64,000 nt of DNA. Source: Hippophae tibetana (Eukaryota > Streptophyta > Magnoliopsida > Rosales > Elaeagnaceae). The translations under genes were made by a program, and so were the position numbers. Position 1 is the first letter of the stretch. Each line of letters begins with the position of its first letter. A model generated the notes under the pieces. It ran no database searches, was not told where the DNA came from, and saw nothing but the letters and a program-made list of their open reading frames with translations. Of this stretch, positions 26,600 to 38,499 are shown one piece after another. Where the stretch lies: positions 48,925,452-48,989,451 of the forward strand of contig CM072811.1 in assembly GCA_037013495.1 (NCBI GenBank). Direction: 5' to 3'.

Positions 26600-27790
26600 C
26601 CGCATGACGTGATGGTTCTCTGTGATCGATCGAGGAATCTGAACTTGTAGGTATTAGTTCATTGAAAGGTGAGTTAATTATGAAGAATCTAATTGATGGG
26701 ACATCTAAAAACATGGTAATGGAATTGGAAAAACCACTCTTGTCAAGATAATTTAGGATGAAGAAGAAGTGCAACAACACTTTGAATCTTGTGCTTTGAC
26801 CACAGTTTCTCGTGCTTATGATGGGGAAAAACTCCTTGGCTCTATGATACAAGAAGTTTGCAAATCTTCAATTGTTACTATAGGAGAGCATGATGTGATC
26901 CCAGTGCCTAATTCGACATTTAAGTCAATACTTGAAAAGAAAAAGGTACTTGCTTGTCTTTGATGATGTTTGGGATCAAAATTTAATTGAAACCATTAAA
27001 CTGGCTTTGCCAAGTAGCAATAATGGTGGTAGAATTATCATGACTGCCAGAAATGATGCAATTGTTGATGCTTGGAAAGAAATCACCTCTTAAGTTCTCG
27101 TCCAAAAGCTATCACTTTTATCTGAGAACGATGCATGGGACTTGTTCTGTAAAAAGGCATTTCAATCTACAGTAGGAGGACAGTGTCCTGAAGAATTAAA
27201 TGTGTGTCTCGTGAGATAATTAGGAGATGCAATGGCTTGCCACTTGCAATTGCTACTACAGCTGGATTATCGTCCACCAAAGAAAAGACTGAATTTGAAT
27301 GGAGAAGACAGCTTGATCGTCTCAAGCTGGGGTTTGAAGCATAGAGTAAGAATGCATATAGAGATTGGATGTTTAGAGAAGTTACAAACTCTTCATGAAG
27401 GAGTTGGAGAATTTGAAGCAGTTAAAGCGCTTGCGCATTTCAAAAGTGACTTCAGAAGTAAGGATTTCTCTTTTCATATCCATCATGAAGATGACCCATG
27501 TTCGTGAATTAGAAATAAGATCTTCAACGAAGATGAACTTCTAGACATACATGATCTGCCAGACTGGATACCAAAGCTTCAGGTTCTACAGCCACTGTAT
27601 CTACAGAAGTCGAGGCTAATATATGATCCATTGAAGTACGTTCATAACTTGCCAAACTTAACCCTTCTTGTAATTCAGGAAACTTTTGATGGAGGGGAGC
27701 CTACAAATCCACGATTGTTTAGTAGGTGGAAAATTACGGAAGGAAAAGCTATAGCAGCAAGAATATGTTGGCTAATGAAGTAGAATTAAA
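26600..27790 (+). pseudogene. NB-ARC-LRR disease resistance gene (CC-NB-LRR, RPM1-like), degenerate
   Basis: Landmarks of an NB-LRR immune receptor appear in order but in shifting frames. The region before the P-loop contains SIEESELVGI preceded by an in-frame TGA at 26623. The P-loop GIGKTTLVK is at 26721-26747. Kinase-2 (LVFDDVWD) is near 26950-26973, RNBS-B (GGRIIMTARN) near 27030 and GLPLAI at 27235-27252. LRR-like segments such as LENLKQLKRLRISK and HVRELEIRSS follow at 27340-27760. Stop codons (for example TAG at 26754) and at least three frameshifts break it. The region between GLPLAI and the LRR, where the winged-helix and MHD motif should be, is missing. No coiled-coil domain was found upstream. 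It is a 5'-truncated, internally deleted pseudogene. Confidence 0.87.
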
Positions 27791-28176
27791 CTAGAGATCT
27801 GAAAAATATGTAAAATTGCATTTAGCAATTATATTTTGGACAAGTTATATAATAACATGGAGATATCAAAAACATTTATAAAAACAAATTAAATATGTTA
27901 GCACTCAATTATGTGCAACAACGGAGTGCTCAACTAGTAATAATGAAGTACAAAAATACTTCCACTATTAGATGATAGCACACAGTATGGAAAATAACTG
28001 TTCTTCAGTTCCCAAGCATAATTTCAAGGGTTGTTTTTATTGATAATTTATTCTTAAATATTATTGAAGTTGCATACGTCTGTATGTTTCCTCTCTTCCT
28101 CTTCCTGAAAATCTAGTACATGTCTGATAATTTTCTCACACATGTATACCAGATACCACACAACCTAAAAACATTA
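27791..28176. other. Spacer between the NB-LRR pseudogene and the amidase gene
   Basis: The spacer holds the 3' flanks of two convergent loci. Part of it (27870-28165) has a diverged copy at 19225-19475. The bases next to 28176 are presumably the 3' untranslated region of the minus-strand amidase gene. Confidence 0.5.
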
Positions 28177-31100
28177 TCATAATGGAGCACTGCCGCCATC
28201 TAATGTAAGTAGCACTTTGTATAGATCTGGACGACGATCACGAAAGACTCCCCAACTATGTCTTTTTGCTTTGATCTTATCCAAATCAAATTTTGCTACG
28301 AGTACAGCTTCTTCTTTGTCATCAGCAGCCACAACAATTTCTCCGGTTGGTCCTGGAAATCAAAATTCGCATGCATATATGTAATTCATTTGGATACAAA
28401 AATTTGTTTCATAGAAGGTGTTGTTATAAATCCTGGAAGAACATCAAACCACCAGACGTGATGGAGTACCTGCTATGAAAGATTTACCAAAGAATGTAAT
28501 CTCACTTTTCCCGTGCTCTGTCTCAATTATCTCCTTTCCAATGCGATTTGAAGCTACAAGAGGCACCTGTTTTCATGGAATGATGGCATTTCAGCATGAA
28601 AAATATATTGCCATAGTACCTATTTTGTCCTTCATCTTTTCACCCAAACATTTCAATTTTAATGGACTAAATTGGTCTAACTAAATTTTTTTGAACTAGA
28701 TTGGTACTTTAGCCTATGTTGAATACATAATGTACGGATGCAACTCAATCATAGCAATTGTGAAAAGAGTGAGATGAAAAGTACTTTTATGAAATCGACC
28801 TATTTGTCCAAACTCTAGATTAAGTTAATAAATAGTTACCGTCCAAGCCCATAAGAAGAGGGGAGAAGGGAGAGCTTAATAATTAACAGTTGGTCTGGTA
28901 GCAGTTACTTACTTGAAGCCTAAACAAAACAAGAAATCAACACTCAAAAGGCACATGAGATCAAGGAGTGTAAAAAGAAAGATGCAAAATACCAGCCAAA
29001 CCATTTTCTAAGTTGATATAACATATCCAAAAAATCAAATTTAAAAAAACTTACAACATTAGCTCCAGCATGCCCTTGCATGACACGCGTCCAGTGTTCA
29101 CGAGAATCAAGTCCTTCATCTTGAGGTTCAGAGCCTATAGCAGTGGGGTAAAACAATATCTCTGCACCTTGAAGAACCATAGCTCGGGCTGCCTCTGGAA
29201 ACCACTGGTCCCAGCAAATTGCTGATAAAGAATTGTAGAAGTTGTCTCAGTTCCTTATTTTCTCATCTCTTATTAGACAATGAAGCTCACTTGAAACTCT
29301 GTTTTGGGTTTAAAAGCCAGTGACTTTTTATTTTAAAATTTTTAAAATAGAAAATCAGGAGGTAAAAGGAAGATAAACTATAGTTTATTTCTTTACATCA
29401 ACGATAAATGCTCTTTTGCTTTTGCACACACAAATCCTCATTTTGAGAGTGCAAGTATGAGTGTGATCCTTTTCAACCAAAATATAGGCTTTTGTTTCAA
29501 GGGTAGAACATTGCACCCAAAAAAGATAAATAGACAAACAGCATTAAAATTCCTTACCAATTCCAATTTTAGCAAACTTTGTTTGGAAAACCTGTTTAAC
29601 AAAAGCATCATCATGAGCTCTATTATTATTATCTTGAATACAAATTAAGACAAAAATAGCCAAACTGATTGAGAATATACTGTAATACCTTAAAGCCAGT
29701 GTCACCTGGATTGAAATAGAACTTTTCCTGATAGCCTGAAAGAGACATCTACTTGCTGTTACCAAAATAAATAGAAAATTGAGAGGAAAAAATGACATGA
29801 ACTTTCAATACCTGGTCCATCTGGTATATGAGACTTTCGATAAAGTCCAAGATCTGCTCCATCAGCATCGATGATGGCAATTGAATTGTAATGAGCATTA
29901 TTTGCTTCTTCAAAGAAACTTACAGGTATCACTACACCCAGCTCTTTTGCAAGTTTCTGCATCCTAAAAGCATCCAAAGGAAATCATAATTATTAGTTTG
30001 CCAGCGTTCTAGTCAAAGATATTAATTTTGTTCAGATGAGCTTGATTTGAAAGCCATTCTTGATTATCTACCTCATAATCGTTGGGTGGTCCTTATAAGG
30101 CTTAGCTCGCAAAAAGAAGTCTTCCCTTTGTGCCTGACAGAAGTAGTATCCCTCAAAAAGTTCCTTAAAAATCCATGGAAAGAAAAACTCGTCAACATTT
30201 TTTTTTTCTGTTAATCATGAGTCAGAAGGAATTGTTGTTATATGTCACATTTATTTCTTTTCCATCTAAAACCTTCTACAAGCAAAAACTATAATTTTTA
30301 TTAAAAACCTTTAGGCATCTCAGAAAGAGAGCTGCAGGCAATGAATAGGGCATAGTAAGATATGTTCCAAAACTGAAAATTAGCAATTCCTGAAGCAGTT
30401 GTGCTGCTAACCACAGATTTTTATTTGTGGTAATATAGCTCATTCAGTTATTTATACCCATATCAACCTTTGGCCTAAGGATAAAATATTTGCACATAAT
30501 GATGAATTCATTCAGGCCTGCTACTAGTAAATATTATATTTCTATGAAAAATCTTTATGGATCTCACAAAGAGTGATATGAATAGAGCATAGTAAAATCC
30601 ATTCCCAATTGATATTAGCACTTCGAAGCAGTTGTGCTGCTAACCATGGATTTTAATTTGCGGGAATATAGATCATTCAGTTATCTATACCCATTTCAAC
30701 CTTTGGCCTATGGATAAAATCTTTGCACAGAATGCTAAAGTCATTGAGACTTATGGAGGTGGCAAGTGTAAAGTAGCATGTGTAATTCCAAGGCATGAGA
30801 CAAAATAATAAACCAAGTATGAAATGTAGACAACATGTGATACATAGTACATACTCACAGTAAGTAGTACCAGTTCAAGAGAACTTTTAAAGCATATGAG
30901 GTAACCTAAAAATTATTTTAGTCTATTTGGTAGGCATACAATATATGTACCTGTATAAGTATGATGTTTGCACCTTTTGCATGAGCAGCTCTAACCAACC
31001 TGCAAAATGAAGGAGAATTTATTTGACTCAGAAGGATGCATATTAAGAGAAAAGTACCAAGGGATCGAAACTAGAAACTATAAGACTTCAGTACCAATTT

Positions 31101-33274
31101 AATGATCAAGATAAAAATGTACTTGAATACTTTGAGCAGTTAAAAAATTGAGGCCAACTTCAAGTCTACAATACAAAAATATGCGAAGGGTAACCTCAGA
31201 GAAGAGAATATCAAATCAAGCAGTAAGAAAGCTAAAACAACCTGAAGCATAAATTTATATACATAGTTAGGGTAAATAGTAGTTACTCCTTAGCTATAGA
31301 TGTGGTAATCGTTGTTGTTTCCTTGAAATAATAGCATTCTTTCAGCCAAAATGGATTGTATTAAACATTAGCTTCACTAGACGTAGCCAGAAATATTATT
31401 CAGAGGGCTCACCACGCATAAACTTAATAGTGAAAATGAACAATTTTGGCATCACTTCAATGACTACAGTAAAATTTATCACAATCGAGTTATTATAAAA
31501 TAATATGAAAAAAGGTCATGGTTGACGTTCCAAATATTTGTAAATTTCAATGTTCTTAAATATTACACAAGTATTACATGTCAAATGTATATTTTTATTA
31601 AATTAAAATAAAAATTCAAAACTACGTAAATTAAGTTGTAACAAAAATAAATAACATAGTTTAATATCTATGAATATAGACAAAAAAATGAAAGAAATTA
31701 AATAATATAAATTATAATAAATGGGTAAAAAGGTTCAAGTATATAAAAAAATCATAAGATCACTATTACACGGTATAAATAATAATGAATATTTATATAA
31801 TTACATGTGGTGTAACACATAATGGTTAAATTGTATGCAAAACAAAATGCATTATTTTTTAAGAAAAGACTAAGAAAACTAAACGAGTAAAATTTAAGGC
31901 AAACAACAAAATTACACATTTAAAACTTGTGACCACAAAATAACACTTCTTATGTCTAATTTATATATTTTTACAATTAAAAAAAAGTATAACCTATCAT
32001 TTCACATTAAACGTCGTCCAATTGAACTACAACTATGGGTGTCCACCGGTCCGGTCCGGTTTTGGGAAAAAAATTAATTGGATCGAACCGTTTGAAAACG
32101 GTTTTAATTCATACAAAATGAACCGAACCGTTTGATTTATAAAACCATTCAGTCCGATCCGGTTTTTGGACAGCTCTAATGAGAAATAATATGAAAATTT
32201 TAATATATTATTAAACCGGTCCGATCCGGTTTGACCGATTTAAAAATTAATATGACCGGACCATTTGAAAAACGTTTTTCATTAATACAAACCGGACCGG
32301 ACTGTTTGATTTATAAAACCGTTCAGTCCGATTTTTTGATTTAGTCCGGTTTATGAACACCCCTAACTACAACAATTTAAACTCGTTCAATGTTGAATTC
32401 CATCCAATTGAAACTGTTCAATATTATTGGAGTGTTATTTTGATTATTATATAAGTTTTAGATGTTATTTGATGTAAGTTTCCTAAATTTTAAGAAAAGA
32501 TATTAAACATTTATCACTCTATTAGGGTCCAGTTAGTAAAAATTGTATAATAGTAGAGTAAAAGTGAAAAATATATGAGAAATGTAAATGAATACGTAGT
32601 ATAACAAAAGAAAAGAAAAATAAAATTTAAATAATAAACTTAAGAGGAGACCTACTATGTATTTTTTAAAATAAAGATGTACATTTGTGAATACAACAAA
32701 GGAAAAAATTTATCCAAAAATTGTGCCCCCTCTCACATACATGTGGCTACGTCCCTGCTATTCGGTATCGGTATCTCGCAAGTTTTTCATAAAATATCAC
32801 CAACCACCAACCATTCAAGAAACAAAATTTTCCACCGTTTGATCTAACAAACAGCTTATTTCTTACAACACAAATTTGCATTTATATAAAAGTAATAAAT
32901 TAAACCTCATAGTATATCTTAGTCATAGGTGCCATAAAAATTATTTAGCACTTAGAAAGTTAGAAAGAAACAGAATCTGAGTACAGAGAGAAACAACAGT
33001 TACAACGCTAAAAATTACTCAAATTAGAAGGGAAAAAATACAAATTAAAGATAGAAAGATGAGGCATATAAAGGAAATCCAAATAAATTATACCCACACA
33101 ATAATTTTCACATGCAACAACTGAGCCTAAAAGCAGTCATAGTCAAGAAAATGAATAAGATTTAAGAATATAGATAGACCTTTCAGCTGTGATGATGTTG
33201 GTAGAGATATCATCGCTGCAAGCGAATTGCAGAGCCGAAACCACCACCTCTCTTCTTCTTCCACTTTGTTCCAT
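28177..33274 (-). CDS. CPA: N-carbamoylputrescine amidase
   Basis: Nine GT-AG exons encode 302 residues: 33274-33180, 30999-30951, 30163-30072, 29963-29812, 29735-29689, 29591-29558, 29221-29055, 28566-28470 and 28352-28177. Phases agree throughout and the length equals that of plant family members (about 300). The enzyme hydrolyses N-carbamoylputrescine to putrescine, CO2 and ammonia, the last step of the arginine decarboxylase route to polyamines. It belongs to the nitrilase superfamily. The catalytic Glu-Lys-Cys triad is visible: E49 in LIQELFEGYY, K122 in YRKSHIPDGPG and C159 in AICWDQWFPE. The conserved HSWGVFRDRRPDLYKVLLT segment is near the C terminus. There is no targeting peptide, so it is probably cytosolic. 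Intron 1 (2180 bp) carries a hAT-type MITE and intron 2 a degenerate duplication. The reading frame is intact. Confidence 0.95.
30295..30765. repeat. Degenerate duplication of about 200 bp in amidase intron 2
   Basis: The segments 30300-30510 and 30540-30760 align over most of their length. Both contain gcagttgtgctgctaacca, then cattcagttat, then tcaacctttggccta followed by ggataaaat. The copies differ at many positions, so the event is old. Confidence 0.8.
32034..32365. mobile_element. hAT-type MITE with 8-bp target site duplication
   Basis: The 332-bp element begins tatgggtgtcc and ends with the near-complement gaacacccct plus a (imperfect terminal inverted repeats, 9 of 11 matching). It is flanked by identical 8-bp copies of actacaac (32026-32033 and 32366-32373). 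The interior is rich in CCGG/CCGGTTT words in both orientations. The 8-bp duplication and the TAGGGGTG-like ends are hallmarks of non-autonomous hAT elements. There is no transposase reading frame. It lies in intron 1 of the amidase gene. Confidence 0.82.
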
Positions 33275-34085
33275 TGTTCCTCTGACTTCTTTGACCCCTT
33301 TACCTACTTTTTTCCTGAGGGTGGTGGAATGTGTTTGGCAACCTGAATAGGAAACAAGTCTTAAAACAATATGCTGCTTCTCCTCGAATTCTTAAATTTT
33401 CACATACAAATTTCAATTTGACAAATAACTTACAAATTTGTGATTTCTAAACACTAACACTTGGAATTAACAATCATTTAGCTTATGTGACACATAAAGA
33501 ACCAAATTTGAAAGTTAATTGCCAAATTTGGACTTCTATGTGATGTTTTAAAATATTATGAACTAAGTCATACGATTTAAAAGTTCAATAGAGGTACATA
33601 CTCCTAGATTACTCTTCAAAATTGCAGCATACTTTGGAAACATGTAGAAGCTTCTTCTAATGTTTTAAACAAGCTTCTTTTCCATGGGATTGCTTCTAAT
33701 TTTATAATCAATAACCAGTAATGTCTTTTAATAGCAATGCCAACATCCAATATCCACCTCAAATTTCCCAAAACAAAGAGTACAAAACAAAATAGCATTT
33801 TAAGTCATTATGGTAGCAAACAATTAATGAGCTAACAAGTTCAATGAAATACATTCCTAGCATAACAGGGAAAAGCAGAAAAGAAAAAAGAGAGAAAATG
33901 TGAAACGAAATACAAGCAAAGCGTTTGTATTGATGCAATAGAAAGTGAGAATCCAAAATATTTTCAAAATTTCCAATATATTAACAATTATTCTCGAAAG
34001 CACACATTTGAAAACATAAAGATAGGCTTCTAAACGTGAGTAGTAGATTTCCTTTAGTTGAGATTCCAAAACAAAGTGTTAACTA

Positions 34086-34210
34086 TTGAAGAGTATAAAT
34101 GATTGTTAAATCTAAGTTTCACAAACTCGAGCTTTTAGGAGTAATGATATCTAACACTTTTATATCATATCTGAACAATAAGGTTATGGGATCGAATCCC
34201 CATGACAAAC
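34086..34210 (+). repeat. Interspersed repeat, possibly SINE, in the amidase upstream region
   Basis: It starts with attgaagagtataaatg, which recurs at 34335. It contains actcgagcttttaggagtaat, which resembles agctcgaggttttggaataat in the element at 34336. It ends with a box-B-like ggatcgaatcccc (about 34190). The family is not assigned. Confidence 0.35.
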
Positions 34211-34335
34211 CCAAAAAATCAATTAAAATTCTGAAGTTTGATAGACTTTGCAAAAATACAAGAAAATCCACTCTTGAAAAAAATTAAAGTGATGGAACTT
34301 TGTAAAGAGAAAGTAACCGGCACTAAAGGCAAATA

Positions 34336-34423
34336 TTGAAGAGTATAAAAGCCCACCTCCCACAAGCTCGAGGTTTTGGAATAATTGGTGCCAGACACTT
34401 CTATAATCTTTTATACTCTTCAA
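34336..34423. mobile_element. 88-bp foldback/MITE-like element with 16-bp perfect terminal inverted repeats
   Basis: ttgaagagtataaaag (34336-34351) is exactly complementary to 34408-34423. The interior resembles the element at 34086-34210. No clear target duplication is seen. Confidence 0.6.
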
Positions 34424-34810
34424 CATTCAAATCATATTTCCATTTTCTTAAATATATCCAAACAGACAACCCAGAAGGCACTACCTTGGAAATTACAACG
34501 AATCCTATGAATAACAAAGAAACAAGGAAAGCAACACCCAATATAACACTAACCCTACTTCCCATGGTATATTATATAAATGAAAGTAAAGGATGAATAA
34601 ACACACCAAGGAGACTATGCCCTGATGGTAGAGTTGGACCTGTATTGACAAATCCGCAACACATTAGCATCAACCAAAAAAAAAGAGATACTTTTAGAAA
34701 ATCAAATCCATCAGCATCGATATCTACACACCAGAGAAGGCAAAAGGCAGGTTTGAAGCTCAGAGAGAGAAAGCTCGAAGGTTAGCGATGGCGGCTTATG
34801 GGTGTAGAGA

Positions 34811-36775
34811 CTGATAGTTGAGGCTTTATTTCTCCCTATTCTATTATTTACTTTTACATTTTATTTTAGTTGTCATTTGTTTTAATGCATGTAATTGAAA
34901 TTAGAATAACAATTAAAAATCAAGTAAAGTATTACAATTTTTTATTTACGGTTAAAACTAAACGACAAATATTATATATTATCGTAATATATTATATTTA
35001 AAACAGAATAGAAAATATATTTTCATACTATATTATATTCAATAAAATTTAAATAATAAAATTTAATTATTATTATTTGAAATTATTATTAATTAAAAAT
35101 AAAAGATATTATTTTCTAAATAGAATTTAAAATTTTAAGGTTTGTTGTTTTGAATTTAAGAATTTAGGATTTAGTGTTTAAGGTTTGAGGCTTAAGATTC
35201 TAATTTAGTATTAAGATTAGTGTTTAAAGTTTAGTTTTATATTTGTAAGTTAAGTTTTAAAATTATATTTGTGGATTTAGGATTAAATTTATTATTTTTT
35301 AAAATATGATTTAAGATTTACTGTTTTGTATTTTAAGATTTAGGGTTGAAAGTTTAGAATATAGGGTATATAATATATGGTATAATGTTTAAAGTTTAAG
35401 ATTTAATATTAAAAACGTTACTTTTTTAAATAAGTTTTAAGATTTAGGATTATATTTGTAGTTTAAGATTTAGAATTAAATTTTTTTTAAATAAGATTTA
35501 AGATTAAGGTAAAAATGGAACAAAAAAATTAAGACAATAATGTATTCAATTTTATTCTCACTTTTTAACACAATTAAACATAAAATTAAAAATAACCAAT
35601 TATAATTATATTCTATTTCAATGAATCAAAAATCACATTAAACAAATCATATCACATAAAATATTAAAGGAGACATAATCTAACTAAAAGTTACTTAATC
35701 GCGCACAAAACATAACCATGTACGACTTAAAAAATATACATAGTTTATCCGTAGTATCTTGGTTCATTAATTATATATTATAATTTTTTACTAGTTTATT
35801 AAAAAAAATCTTTATAATCACACACAAAGATACGATAAGAACGTTATTATTTAATATTTATGTATATAAAATAAATTTAAAATCAAAATCTATAATAAAA
35901 CTTAAACTTATACTCTTCACGTCTATCCACCAAATAAGAAAGCCAATTAAACTATTACATAAATGTATTCAACTAAAGAAGTTTGACCAAGTAAAGATAG
36001 GAAACAAGACACTATAAAATTTGTAATTATTGTATTAAATATTATAGATTTTTTATTTTTTTAAAATGTGATAATAATTTAAAAATATATAAATAATATT
36101 TTAATCACATAATTTTTAAATTGTGCATTATTATCCAAATATTTATAAAAACTAGGTACTATAATACTTAATTTTAATACTTTTGATGAATTAGAAATGT
36201 TCATTTTAATATATTATAGTATTAAAAATATTTATTTTTTATAATAACATGACTATTAATATTTAATTCATAAACTACATAATTAAAACATTAAATTTAA
36301 TTTTTTAAAAAATTTAACACAAATAACTTAATAATTATAAAACTAATATATTTATACGATAATAAAGATAATAATAGCAATGACAAAGCTAAAAAAAGAT
36401 AGATGATATGGAAACTTTATTTTCTTTTTTAAAACTAATAATCACACGATGATGAAATTATATATAGAGATCATTTAAATTCATATGAAATTAACATGTT
36501 GTTTTTAAGGATTATATGATGTTATTTTATCTGTTATTTCTTAGGGAAAAAGGTGAATTAATTTTGGTCATTTTTGGCTGTTAAAACCTTCTAATCCATC
36601 AGTTTATATTCATTTTTTTTTCAGTTTTATTCATAATTTATATTATTTTTCAGTTTTTACTGTTACAATATAAAATATGATTAAACTATGTATCTTCAAC
36701 ACGAGAAAAATAGAATAAATAGCTTTAAAACATAAAGAAAACTGATGGGAACGAAGAGAAGAATATCAAAAATAT
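34811..36775. other. AT-rich DNA with a degenerate telomere-like stretch
   Basis: No coding signal. From about 35125 to 35500 there are many variants of tttaagatttaggattta and one tttaggg, resembling an eroded TTTAGGG-type array or the minisatellite derived from it. The rest is A/T-rich. Confidence 0.45.
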
Positions 36776-36777
36776 TA

Positions 36778-37050
36778 AAATATTTATATAATAAATATAT
36801 TTTTTTATGAATAATTATTTTATATAATGTAATTGTTTTTATTATATTAATAGTAATAATTCATACATTCATAAATGATAAAATTTACGTATAATAAATA
36901 TATTTTTTATAAAAAAAAATTATAATACAATTATTTTTATTACATTAAATTTGACAATTCATTCAATTTATGATTATTGATTTAATTAGTGTTCGATTAA
37001 TTCACTTATAAGCATATTATATTTTTATTGAACTAATAATTTTAAAGTCG
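36778..37050. repeat. AT-rich tandem repeat, same family as 54070-54800
   Basis: Two copies of a unit starting ataataaatatatttttt, with the following aattattttata and aattatttttattacatta parts, begin at 36789 and 36891. The same words make up the longer array at 54070-54800. Confidence 0.65.
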
Positions 37051-37399
37051 AAATAAAAAACATATCTCATATTAATTTAAAAAATATATTATGTTAATAT
37101 AAATCAATAAAAGCAAAAAATGTTATTATTCATATAGAATAATTCTTAGATAGTAAAAATACTAATTAGATAATTTCATATATTATTAAACTATATTTAA
37201 ATTATTTATAAGATAAAATTATATAATTATTGTTAACGTAGTGATAACCCACTTATATTTATATTATATTGTTTATAAAATAATTATTATTATATATTTA
37301 ATCATCAATAAAATAGTAATTTAATTAAATATTTATTTTAAATAACTTAAAAATTTATATTTAAAAATTTATTTTTTCTTTTGTTTTATAAAATAAAAA

Positions 37400-37459
37400 A
37401 TTATTATTATTATTATTATTATTCAATAATTAATAATATATATATATATATATATATAT
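37400..37459. repeat. ATT and AT microsatellites
   Basis: About nine ATT units (from 37400) followed within 15 bp by about twelve TA units (37437-37459). Confidence 0.9.
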
Positions 37460-37934
37460 CCAATGATTTACATTTTATTTTATTTTATAAAATTAAAAAT
37501 TAAAAACAATAATAATTAATATTATTATATAATTATTAAATTTGAATCATAGGGAGAAAACATTAAGGGAAAAAAACCTCTTATTGCAAATGAATACTCG
37601 TAACCTTGAGTCATTGATATGATATATAATAAAGAAGCTATTAGGTTATATTGATAAGTATTAAGGACATTATAAAAAAATATAAAGGTAAATGTTATAA
37701 AAGTTATAAATCAAATGTCTTATAAATCAGAAAAATCGAGATTAATGCTAAAACAAATAAATGTTGAAGAAGTGAGATAACGGGTAAATAAAAGTGAATA
37801 TTTATTTTCACAAACTAAGATAATTAATTTATAAAAACAAAATCACTAAACTATCATCGTACTATTGTGTATTTAGTTTTGTTTGCTCTGCCTCTCAAGA
37901 AGGCTGAAGGCACATCCACAATTGATATATATGT

Positions 37935-38150
37935 ATGTATTTAAATTAAAGAAATATAATTTTAATTAAACAAGCATATTATATCAAAATTAGTCAACTT
38001 AATAAGACATGATTATATTAATAAAATAAAATAAATAAATAAAACAAAAGTTTTACAATATAAAAGATAACTTACATAAACTTAAGTAAGAAGGAGATTT
38101 AAGAAGGATTTATAATATAGAAACGCGAATGAAAGATGGATAAGTATATA
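37935..38150 (-). repeat. Pararetrovirus leader, distal copy (A)
   Basis: It shares aaaagataacttacataaa, the gaaggagat part, taatatagaaa and ggataagtatatata with copy B (45150-45385), in the same order and direction. The similarity stops before the primer-binding site that follows copy B. It lies downstream of the virus promoter on the minus strand. Confidence 0.75.
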
Positions 38151-38174
38151 TAAAAGTGTTCCCAAGAAAAGAAA

Positions 38175-38460
38175 TTGATTTTGAATGAAGAAGAACTTCC
38201 TTTTTATAGCTAAAGATTTTATTGTTAAAGATGTTTGTACTATTTGTATTTGTGAACAATATCTTGTCTCTTGTTTTTACTATTTACAGATGCCTCTACT
38301 CTTAGTGAACAATATTTTGTTTGCTGCCTTTTATTGTTGAGAAGATGCTCTGTAGATCATTTTGTTGTAAAATTTTGCCTTCTTTTACCGATATTACGAT
38401 GCTAGGTTTTTACATTTTATGGACATCTTTGTTGAACTTCTATAAATTTTTCCCATAATA
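38175..38460 (-). promoter_or_regulatory. Pararetrovirus promoter with 35S-like TATA region
   Basis: On the minus strand the TATA region reads gctataaaaaggaagttctt (TATA core 38208-38201). This resembles the TATA-to-start stretch of caulimovirus full-length-transcript promoters, where TATATAAGGAAGTTC is followed by CATTTC. It is preceded by about 250 bp of A/T- and GA-mixed sequence in the place of an enhancer, and it points into leader copy A. Transcription would start around 38175. Whether it is active in the plant is unknown. Confidence 0.6.
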
Positions 38461-38499
38461 GGTAGGCCAAAAATACATTTTACATATGTACACGCAAGC

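Larger units (their letters stand above)
33275..34810. promoter_or_regulatory. 5' flank of the amidase gene
   Basis: This stretch is upstream of the minus-strand start. No transcription start or TATA box could be fixed. The segment 34720-34810 is less AT-rich and contains a GA-rich stretch, so a non-coding first exon there is possible. Repeats at 34086-34210 and 34336-34423 lie within it. Confidence 0.35.
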
